DNA of 64,000 bases. It comes from Thinopyrum elongatum (lineage: Eukaryota > Streptophyta > Magnoliopsida > Poales > Poaceae). The translations under genes were made by a program, and so were the position numbers. Numbering within the stretch: the stretch's first letter is position 1; every line of letters starts with the position of its first letter. Below, piece by piece: positions 1 through 8,611 of this stretch. Below the pieces are notes generated by a model, which was not told the origin of the DNA, made no database searches, and saw nothing but the letters and a program-made list of their open reading frames with translations. The stretch covers positions 444,217,292 to 444,281,291 of the forward strand of contig CM022297.1 of NCBI GenBank assembly GCA_011799875.1, read 5' to 3'.

Positions 1-1070
1 AAAATCGTCATATGTACTGCATCAGACAGAAAACCGCACTGCTTCAGACTTAAAACCGCACTTCATTAGACGGACAAGTGCACTGCATGAATTTTTTTTT
101 TGTGGGACGTAAATTTTCCCAAACGAGGTGGAGTTCACTTCATGTCGTCGAGAAGTGAACCGTGAGACTACCGCCACGACACTACTGAAAGTGAACTGCA
201 TGATGTTTTGGTAGCTTTCTTCATACTTTTATTTCACAAGGCTAGTGGACCAGAGGACTGAGCGAACGGCATAGTACTTTTTTTTTCTCATTTTTGTTTT
301 ATTAATGCATCTGGACCGCAAAGTTGAGGCAGGTGTACTTCATTTGCTTTTTATACAATTTGGTGTTTTTTGTCAAAATTATAACAAGTTTTTCCACATT
401 TTTTGGCTAGCAATGAACCACAGGCGGTAGGCGAGTGGACTGCATGTCTTTTTGTGTGTTTTTCCTATTGTTTTGTTGTTCGCCTATACCTACAAATTAA
501 CCGCACTACACAACAAAGTCAAGAGTACGGCACCCAACAATTAACTGCACTGTTCAACGCATAACAAGTTTTTGAATGCAAGAAAAATCACCAAGAATAA
601 ACAGCCATTTTTTGGTTCCACAAACACGCATCGCACTGCAAATCTGAACGGAGAAATAAGCATCTGAACCTCCATGGTATCCAGCTGTACTACTCTGTCA
701 TGTTTCCGGGAAAAAATCATGCTGCTCCCCCGAGAAGTGGACTGCTTTTTGATGAAACAACGCATGCAAGCTGCATAACTGCTCCCCCGCACTAACAAAA
801 CTGCACGCCGACGAATTGCACCGACGATGGAGATGACCTGCGTCGGGGAGCAACCCGCACTGCATTGGTTGTGAATTTTGCAAAAAGAGGAACAACACGA
901 AGAGTGGCTACATGCCTCCTCCTGTAGTGACGTACTGATGGACAACTGTTCCAAACCCAGTGGCGTCTCACGGCGGCAGATCCGAAAGAGGGAAGAAGAG
1001 GAAGCGGAAGCCCACACTCAGTGCACTGCACGCATGCGCCCATCGGACTGCACGTCTGCACCGTCCGCTG
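1..1070. repeat. ACTGCA-rich repeat region, probable DNA-transposon end
   Basis: No gene is visible. The stretch is full of short words built on ACTGCA (for example near 17, 38, 91, 192, 441, 548, 631, 748, 859, 1023 and 1048), usually preceded by GTG, CCG or TA. They are separated by T-rich or mixed DNA. Spaced short words like this are typical of the ends of large plant CACTA or Mutator elements. I cannot see a terminal inverted repeat, so the class is not settled. The GC-rich frames at 541-1061 look like chance. Confidence 0.4.
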
Positions 1071-1317
1071 TGATGTCCCAAGCAGAGTTGGGGATCACAG
1101 GATGAACTCACAAGTGAGTACAGGGGTTGATCGAGGAAGAATGAAGGAGCTGGCTGCTCAATTCATTTCTTTTCTATTCGATGGCTACTTCAGAACAGAG
1201 GGATGGGCATATAAGCACCACACACACGCACACAGAGGACACCTACTACTCAGTACACCATGGCAGCAGGTGGACCTGGCCTGTCATACACCACCATGTA
1301 TTAGGTGGGGTGTGACA
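1071..1317 (-). repeat. 3' LTR of gag-only retrotransposon
   Basis: This 247 bp repeat runs TGATGTCCCA to GGTGTGACA on the plus strand. It matches 2718-2972 closely; the main differences are single-base changes and a shorter CA run after GCACCACACAC. It holds a TATA-like ATATAAG near 1209. Confidence 0.85.
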
Positions 1318-1458
1318 ATTGCCCCTCCTTGAGTGGCAGGCTAGACCCCCCAAAAAAAACTTGCATCACTAGAACAAGCTGAAAGACAAGGTGATCTTCA
1401 GCAACATTTTGTCCATGCTCCTACCAAAATTGATACTCTACCAGGCCATGGTTTCAGC

Positions 1459-2685
1459 TCAATCATCTGGTGCTGGCTCATCTAGTAACTCCAAAGCATG
1501 AACGGTATCCTCAGAGAGAATTTCGCCACAATCACCCACTTGTATAGTCAGTAATTGGGTAGGCGATTTGCACTTGTGCTCACGGCTATACTTGTCTCCA
1601 CACCGGAAACAAAGTCCTTGAGCTTGTCTGAAGTCTCGTAGTGCACGCTCCCGAGCAAACTCATCCTTGTCTCGCTGGGGTTCCATTGCCCCTTGAGGTG
1701 GATGGGCCATATGGTGTTTGATTGCTGCAGCAGGGCCTGCTCTTGGACGGTGGCAAATGTCATTTTCTTCCTCCTGAATTTTTGCTAGATGAGCTGCCTT
1801 AGTTACACTAGCTGGATGCTGCAATCTGACTGCTGCTCTAAATTCATCACGCAAGCCATGGATGAAATGAGAAACAAACCATGTTGAGTTCAGAGAAGCA
1901 TCAACAGATAAGAGGTGGTACATGCAGGACTCAAATTTATGCTTGTATTCGGCCACTGCTCCAGTCTGCTTGAGCTGCTACAGAATTGACATCTGACCAT
2001 CATAGTCATCACTCCCGAACTCAGCAACCAAGGCCGTGACCAAGGAATCCCAATTCATCTGCCGGTGAGTACGCTTGTATGCTTGCAGCCAGAGAGCAGC
2101 GTGATCTTCAAAGTACAAGGTTGCAGTGCTAACCCAATGGCGATCAGGCACACTGTACATCTCAAAATAATTGTAGCAATTATCGATCCAGAGTAAAGGA
2201 AACTGCCCTTACCGGACAGGAATGCTTGGGAGGCTTGAGGTGAAAGCTGTCGCAGCGGTCGTACACGCCAGCATCGTCGCGGCGGACATGGCGCTCTTGA
2301 TAGGCGTCGTCCTCGTTGGGATAGACCACTCCGTGCAGCAACCCATTGCCGCGAGGCGCGTACGCCATGTCGAGGTTGGCGCCGCGGCCGCGGCGGTCAG
2401 GGTAGTGGTCGCAACCGCCGTCGCGACCGAACCTGCGCTCGTGGGCGCCATCGAAGTCGCAGTGGATCTCGAGGCGTCCGCGCGGGACCCCTTCACCCCG
2501 GGGGGCGAACTGCAGGTCGGGCTCCTCCGCAAAGTCCCCTTCGTCGCGGATCGGCACGGGGCGCGGAGGGGTGCTGGAGGTCGCGGCGGCGAGCGGCCTC
2601 TGCGCGGGCTTGAGAGAAGAGTTCGGCCGCACGCAAGTGCCCTTAGCTCGTCCAGATCCGCTCGTAGGGGACGGACGTCGTCCAC
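1459..2685 (-). pseudogene. gag: Ty3/Gypsy gag, broken
   Basis: Gag packages the element RNA into particles. Reading from right to left there is an Arg/Pro-rich N-terminal part (to about 2209), then a capsid-like segment (WIDNCYNYFEMY, HWVSTATLYFEDHAALWLQAY), then a zinc knuckle of the form CFRCGDKYSREHKC near 1570-1612. The conserved order is that of plant Ty3/Gypsy gag. A frameshift near 2200 separates the N-terminal part. An in-frame TAG at 1978-1980 splits the capsid; it can be read as a mutated CAG. No pol sequence follows, and the C terminus runs out at 1459 close to the 3' LTR. Clade is uncertain. Confidence 0.8.
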
Positions 2686-2717
2686 CAGGGGAGTTGGGGA
2701 TCACAGGATGCCAATTG

Positions 2718-2972
2718 TGATGTCCCAAGCAGAGTTGGGGATCACAGGATGAACTCACAAGTGAGTACAGGGGTTGACCGAGGAAGAACGAAGGAGCTGG
2801 CTGCTCAATTCATTTCTTTTCTATTTGATGGCTACTTCAGAACAGAGGGGTGGGCATATAAGCACCACACACACAAACACACACACACAGAGGACACCTA
2901 CGGCTCAATCCACCATGGCAGCAGGTGGACCTGGCCTGTCATACACCACCATGTATTAGGTGGGGTGTGACA
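2718..2972 (-). repeat. 5' LTR of gag-only retrotransposon
   Basis: This 255 bp copy matches 1071-1317. It carries an expanded CA run at 2868-2892. Just inside the element, 2692-2710 repeats 19 bp of the LTR edge found again at 2733-2751, so the expected primer-binding site is obscured. Confidence 0.85.
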
Positions 2973-4045
2973 TCCGTACTGCTCGGGGGCTGAGGTGGTG
3001 CTCGTGGAGTAAAGGAACGGACAAGGTGCGGGGTGAGGTTGCGCCGACGTTGCGCCTACTGGGTTCAACCCCCCTTCCCACTACGCACGGGTCGCCGTGG
3101 TGTGAGCTGCTTCACCGCGTGCAGCCACGCGACGCGAGGAGTCCGTAGCGAGGCTAGGCCGGCGGACTAGGAGACCGAGGCCGGAGCAGGAGGCCGGGCC
3201 ACGAAGGGTGGAGGTCGCTGCTCGACCTGGTGATTCGGCGCCGCAACGCCCACGCGCAGGAGGGAGACCACGGTCCTTGAGTCGGATCCTATGGGGGGAG
3301 TGGCTGGCGGACGCCTGCTGCTCGATCCGGTCGTCTGGCATCGCGGCGAGGCCGGAACCGCCCGGATCCGTCGGCCTCCCCTCCTCAAGCAGCCGGAGGT
3401 AGTGAGAAGGGACGGGAGCGGGACGGCGCGGATTGGAGACCTCCGCCGCGGGAATGTCTAAGGGCGGCGAGGCAAGGTAGGGCCTTGGCCGATCCGGTCG
3501 TTCAGAGGGTGGATATGGCCGCGGCGACCAGCAGGAGTTCGTCGGTGGGGCGATGCAATCGGGAAGGGGAGGCACGGCGGACGGGTATGAGAGGAGGCGC
3601 GGTGGCCGTCGGGCTTGGGTGGTGAGTAGCGGCACCGTTGGAGCGGGATGGGGTGGGTGGAGCGCTGGCCGGGGTGAGAGAAGGCTCGGCGGCTGGGGGA
3701 TAGTGGGAGAGGAGTCATGGCGGCGCTGCCGACGGCGATGGAAGGAGGTAGGAGGTGGTGCCGCGAGGGGAGGTAGGGGTAGGAGAGCCGGAGCCACGAG
3801 GGGAGATTGGGGCGGCCAGCGGCGCGGTGCTTCACGGCTGCCGGCGGCGCAGGGCGGGGCGATGGTGGAAGCAAGTAGGTGTGGGAGTTGCTCGGGAAGA
3901 GGAGGTTGTGGGTGGGGTGGGGATCTGACGAATGGATAAGGTGGGACGGGTGGGTGCGTGCGTGGGTTCGATTTTGTTTTGCAGTTTTTCCTCGGTGGCT
4001 GTGCGGTCCTGTTCAGCTCGGGGTAGCACCGAACTGTTATCACAA
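2973..4045. other. GC-rich DNA without a recognisable gene
   Basis: The stretch has strong GC bias and long open frames on both strands; the longest, on minus at 3081-4109, is mostly Pro, Arg, Ser and Ala. The composition explains the frames and I recognise no domain. It may be a captured first exon and promoter of a grass gene, because its right edge meets a Helitron end at 4046. No function is assigned. Confidence 0.4.
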
Positions 4046-4405
4046 CTAGTACATATGCCCGTGCGTTGCAACGGGCGAAAAAATTGACAAAACCTGCTTC
4101 GCGTGCCACTACGCTCCCCTTATATTCAATTCCGACGAACCTTGAAATAAGGTTATCCTCATCTCTATAAGGTGCATATGCGGATGTGTTGCCCTGGGTT
4201 GAATTATCCTTATTTGGATCATGAAGTGTTGATGTGAGAAGACACCCTAACGTCCTTCATTGACGCATACTTAAGCTCTGCACGTTCATCGAATGAAAGA
4301 GTAATGATGCATGGAATAGTCTTTTAGCTGTAGAAAGATACAATCTGATTCTTACAGGTGAATGGAATAGTCTTTTCCCGGGTGGAACATACAATGTGAT
4401 TCTTA

Positions 4406-6024
4406 GGAGATCTCCAACACCGACCTATAAAACGGACACCGCATCCGTCCGCGGACCGGGGGGACCGGCCAGCGGACACTGATGTGGGAGGAGGTCATCC
4501 AAAACTATCCACATATGTTCGGTTGCATTTTGGAAGAAATTTAACGAATGTGAACAAATTTGAGGGATATTTAGACAAACCGGCCGATATTAATTCATAT
4601 TTGAATAACCTTTAGATAATTCATACTTGAATAACTTTTAGATAAAATCTGATGCTTTTCACCTAGACCGGAGGAAACTAATTACATTTTGACATATTTG
4701 AACTAAACCGTACTCTAAACCTAGTCTAAATGACCGTCGGCGCCCGTTCACCAATTTTCGGGCGGCCATGAGCCTCGGGAACTGAAGCTCCAGCTCCGCC
4801 TTGTAGCCTGTGCTTCCGCAGCCTGCAAGCAGCTAATCGGTCGACGAAAGGGCGGTGGCCTTCCTGAGACCAGAGCGTCGGCGACCTCCCATTCCCTACT
4901 CTTCCTCGCTGCCGGCGGCGCCCTTAGACGTGCCGACTTCGTGACCGTGGCGCTGGGGTGCGGGTGTGGCGGAGCTGGCGGCGTCACCCTCGTCCTCGCT
5001 CTTGTCGTAGACTACGCCGACCGCCTCGTCGATCTTCTTGAAGATGGCTTCTAGCTCCGCCTGACGTTGGCGGTACCGCCAGTGATGGCGACGGATTTCG
5101 CAGGTAGTGCGATAGGAGTCGACCAACGCCTCCTACTCGGCCTAGTCCACGTTCGGCGCGATTGTCGTGCCAGCGGCGAGGTGCTCCACCGTGCTCCGGT
5201 GCTTGTGGAGGAGGCAGAGGTTGTACTCATGGTCGGCCTGCACCTACCGGAACAAGTCCTCCAGCTCGGCCAACACCATTTCGGTGTAGTGAGCATGGGC
5301 GTAACCCATGGTGATGCCGGCATGGACCGGCGAGGAGGGTGGCGCTGGCTCATCATCGGTCCTGTTCTCCATTGGGACGTCTGCAACGCCGGCCTCCATC
5401 TGCCCGCCGGCAGCAATGGCGGCGATCTCCGTCTTCTATTCGGGCTAGAGACTGTCCCAAATGGCTTTGGAGCTCGAGGAGGCCATGACGGGTGTGGTGC
5501 GGAGAGGAGAAAGGGAGTGGAGAATGATGGATGATGCTATGGTGTGACTGGAGTTCAAATAGGTGGCGGATGACATGGCAAGCAATAGGGTGGTTAATGG
5601 TGGGTGGCAGACAAACAGATAGGTGGTGCCGGAGTAGGTTCCTCGATAACGGTGCATGTTTAATGTAGGGAGGCAGAACAATGGCATGTCGTTTGAATGA
5701 GAAGGAGATGCGTGCACCAGGAAGCGGCGCAGGCGACGCTTTCGGCCGAGCCGCCGCTTCAATGTCAAAGCGCCAATGAGAGGTTGCATCGCTCTAAGCC
5801 GGCATGAATGCTGCACTGGTGCTCTAGAGCGGCGCTGGCCACTTCGGGCGAGAAGGGATATGGGGTGGGAGGGTTTTTTGGGTGGGCCAGGGTAGTCAGA
5901 ATCGAGCGTGGCAGCGGTCCGGACGCCCACAAAGCCCCCAGTTTGTTTTCGGTTTACGGAAAAAAGTAGGTCCGAACGGTTCGGACAGTTGCGAGCATTT
6001 TGAGGCTCGGTGTTGGAGATGCCC
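4406..6024. mobile_element. PIF/Harbinger element, non-autonomous
   Basis: Inverted termini GGAGATCTCCAACACCGACC (left) and GGGCATCTCCAACACCGAGC (right, complement) are flanked by a TTA duplication at 4403-4405 and 6025-6027. This is the signature of PIF/Harbinger elements. The interior (about 1.6 kb) has a broken frame on minus (4896-5416) but no transposase that I can recognise. It is inserted in Helitron A, so it is younger than that copy. Confidence 0.85.
4896..5416 (-). pseudogene. Degenerate ORF inside the Harbinger element
   Basis: A minus-strand frame reads through a charged, helix-rich protein. It contains HAHYTEMVLAELEDLF, then HEYNLCLLHKHRSTVEHLAA, then RRHHWRYRQRQAELEAIFKK, and an acidic tail ending GAAGSEEE. 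At least three in-frame stops interrupt the first half. I do not recognise the family. It could be the accessory (Myb-like) protein of the element or a captured host fragment. The distal part, from 5126 to 4896, is open. Confidence 0.45.
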
Positions 6025-6274
6025 TTACATACTCTTTGAAAGTTTAATAATTCATTTATAGTATTTTATAACATTATCAAAATATTCCAATTCTAATGAT
6101 TTTTTATTATGTAGTTTTTTTTATCGAAGGTTGTTTGATTTGGAATTCATTCCCAATTTTTTTTTTCTTTTGCACTATTAAGGCCAAACGCAAGAAAATT
6201 ATCTCCATACTCCCGTGTCCAGCCGGCTGTTAAAAACAAAATTGTGGCTGAGCGGCCGGCACGTACACTTTCCA

Positions 6275-7060
6275 TCAGGCCATCACGTGTACCTCCACCG
6301 CTTTTAGCCTATCCATTCGTCTCCAGCGAGATGCGTCTGTATCCTCATCCCCTTCTCTCGCTCCATCTCTCTTTCTCATCCCCATCCATATGTTGCTTCC
6401 AGTGAGCGCAGCCGTTGTTGCTTCAACGTTGCAGAGCCAGCGGGATTTGCCGCGCTGGGAGTTGGCTTCCGCGGCGAGCGTCGTTCCCAAGCTACCGGCG
6501 TGTGCCAATCTTGTGACTGCTTGCAGTCTCCACAAAGTCGCAATGACGGGAGGGCTCCTACACATCTGCGCGCTTCCGGGAGTCCGACGGCGGGGCCATG
6601 GCTTCTCCCGCCGGGATCCCCCCAGCTTCATCACCGCCGGCGGCCGTGGCGGGCACACGTCCGCGCGCTGCCAGGAGTTCCGCGGCGGGCATGGCTCCTC
6701 CGCCGGGATCCCCAGCCGCCGCCGGCAAGCAGAGCCGTCGTCCGTGCGCTCCGGCCAGCTCAGACCGCCGCCTCCTCAGCCTGGCCACATCAGCCGCCCC
6801 TCTGAACTTCCCCGTCGGTCTTTGCCTCCTGCACGAGCCCCCGCCGGCCGTGCGCTCCGGCCAGCTCCCCGTCGCGCCCGAGACCGCCTCGAGTCTTCCT
6901 GCTGAGGCCTCCGCTGCGACCAGCCTTTAACATGGGTCTGCTGGCCGCCTCGGCGCAGACGCCCGCCGCGACGCCGGCGGCAAGCGGCGACGCGTGCCCG
7001 GCGGTGGAGAACGGCAGGATAAGAGGCGAAACGCGCGGTGGTTAGCCAGTCCAATAAGAG
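6275..7060. other. GC-rich captured gene-like DNA in Helitron A
   Basis: The stretch has dense GC and overlapping open frames on both strands (for example 6390-6905 plus and 6776-7054 minus). The translations are low in complexity and match nothing I know. Short GGCATGGCTCC/GCCGGGATCCCC repeats occur within it. Helitrons in grasses often hold such gene 5' ends. From 7080 to 7233 the sequence is the conserved Helitron 5' region, about 85% alike to 11385-11551 by eye. Confidence 0.4.
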
Positions 7061-7448
7061 ATAAGGGTCGCGGGCATAATTTTTAACAAATGCAGGGGGT
7101 TGTACGCAAAAATGAAACGTTTTTCCAGAGTCACACTTAAACAGGGACTGCGGGTTGATTTCAAAGAAACAGAGGGGCTTTTTCGCAAAACAGTGACGAC
7201 GTACGACCAGAAGCAGTAATCACTTTATTATTACTAGCAAAAGAGCCCGTGCGTGGCAACGGGAGAGAAAACATAACACACACTCTCAACAACCATCACT
7301 CAAGACCACAATAGTTACATCTCCTTTATTTTAGCAAGGCATCATATTTGTGTTGCCGCTTATCCTCCTTCTCATCCTCAACGGCGATGGCCTCGGTGTT
7401 CACACAAAACAAAACAAAACGTGTTTGAATATGGTTAATCCTAAGGCA

Positions 7449-7465
7449 TCTCTTTCTCCCTCTCT

Positions 7466-7503
<38 letters not shown>

Positions 7504-7520
7504 GCTTTCTCTCACTCTCG
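7449..7520. repeat. CT-rich microsatellite
   Basis: The core is an almost perfect CT run of about 30 bases (7474-7503), flanked by CCCTCT and CTTTCTCTC variants. It lies inside Helitron B. Confidence 0.9.
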
Positions 7521-8370
7521 CGATGAGAAATCTGTTGTTTTCCACTGCGACGTTTTTCAGAGGTATGCATGTGTAGTTATCGATGTTTTCTTTTTCCTAT
7601 ATGGTTATATTGGGGTCGGTACGAAAGAAAAAACGGATTGTGCGCTATAAATTATAAGTTTGCTTTCAAAACAATATTTTAAAAATATTTAACAGGTAAA
7701 ATTAACATCATATTCAGATTCCACACATTTTTCTAATCAAATTTCATATATAACATGTTAAAATCAGGGTTACGGTTTAAAAAAATCACGAACATTAGTT
7801 TTGTTTACTAACATTTTTTCGAATGCATGATCATTTTTTGAATGCATGTTTTTTTTCACTCAACAAACTTTTTTGAATCGATGGACTTTTTAAAAATTAG
7901 GGACAAATTTTAAAAATTGTGTTTTCAATTTCGGTGTTCTAAAATTTCATGGACATTTTTTTCAGATCCCCGAATATGTTTTGAATACATGATCATTTTT
8001 CCAAAATCACGAATATGATTTTATTTCCTGACCATTTTTTCCATGTCATGATTTTTTTAATATGCGAAAAGTTTTGCAAAACCAGCAACATTTTTTGAAT
8101 CCGTGAAAAATTTATGATTTCCTAAATATTTTTTGAATTCACATATATTTTATGATGTCCCAATCATTTTTTTTTGAAAACTCGCAACTTATAAAATTTG
8201 AAAATCAAGAATTTGTTTGAATAAGGAAGAAAACAGAATGAGAAGAAAACAGAAAAAAAATGAAATGAAAAAAATAGGGGAGTCAAGCCCCGCACAGCAC
8301 ATGGGCCGCCGGCCCATGAACGCATAAGTGAGGGGGGATATGGTAGAGAAAAGGAAGATAAAAAGAGGGC

Positions 8371-8433
8371 AGGCCGGGGATCGAACCCTGGTCTCCAGGG
8401 TGGAGACGTGCGGCGCTAGCCACTGCGTTGAGC
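8371..8433 (-). repeat. tRNA-like (SINE-like) segment
   Basis: The minus strand has a B-box match GGTTCGATCCC (8377-8387) and an A-box-like CGCAGTGGCTAGCG (8414-8427) at tRNA-like spacing. A stem between CCACCCTGG and GGAGACC is possible. I cannot fold a full tRNA and no CCA-side stem is clear, so this is a tRNA-derived remnant rather than a tRNA gene. Confidence 0.4.
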
Positions 8434-8611
8434 GTATGTTTGTTTTATATTACAGGGTCTGCTCGTATATAAACTATAAGCAATAGTGTGACGTGTGAAC
8501 CCTTTTTTTTGCCACTTACGGGTGGTATTGGTGGGTAATTCTTGCCAACTTCGAGGGTAGTTTTTATGACGTACGGACAGAAACCCAATTCTCTTTATTA
8601 TTAGGTAAAGA

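Larger units (their letters stand above)
1071..2972 (-). mobile_element. Small gag-only LTR retrotransposon (Ty3/Gypsy type)
   Basis: Two near-identical direct repeats of about 250 bp (1071-1317 and 2718-2972), each starting TG and ending CA, enclose about 1.4 kb. The interior encodes only gag remnants on the minus strand; there is no protease, reverse transcriptase or integrase. On the minus strand a purine tract (AAGGAGGGG) lies directly before the 3' LTR, which confirms the orientation. I see no convincing 5 bp target duplication (CGCTG before, TCCGT after). It is best read as a non-autonomous element that would need enzymes supplied by a relative. Confidence 0.8.
4046..7233 (-). mobile_element. 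Helitron A
   Basis: The 3' end on the minus strand is the hairpin CCCGTTGCAACGCACGGG, a short spacer and then CTAG (4046-4049) followed by T, the standard Helitron ending. The 5' end lies near 7233, where the minus strand reads TAATAATAAAG followed by GTCGTACGTCGTC; the same block recurs at 8595 and 11545. It carries GC-rich gene-like DNA (6275-7060) and a nested Harbinger element (4406-6024). No RepHel coding sequence is present, so it is non-autonomous. Confidence 0.7.
7234..8611 (-). mobile_element. Helitron B
   Basis: The 3' end (minus) is a hairpin variant CCCGTTGCCACGCACGGG, then CTCTTTTG and CTAG at 7234-7237. The 5' end starts TCTTTACCTAATAATAAAG reading left from 8611. It abuts Helitron A on the left and Helitron C on the right. 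The interior is AT-rich with repeated ATTTTTTGAAT-type words (7790-8170) and holds no gene. Confidence 0.7.

Noticed and set aside
3081..4109. Long Pro/Arg-rich open frame on minus (342 codons)
   Set aside because: The GC-rich sequence has open frames on both strands here, no domain is visible, and the frame runs into the Helitron A end at 4046. Composition explains it.
8371..8433. A functional tRNA gene
   Set aside because: A and B boxes are present, but the acceptor stem and an anticodon arm of normal form cannot be found.
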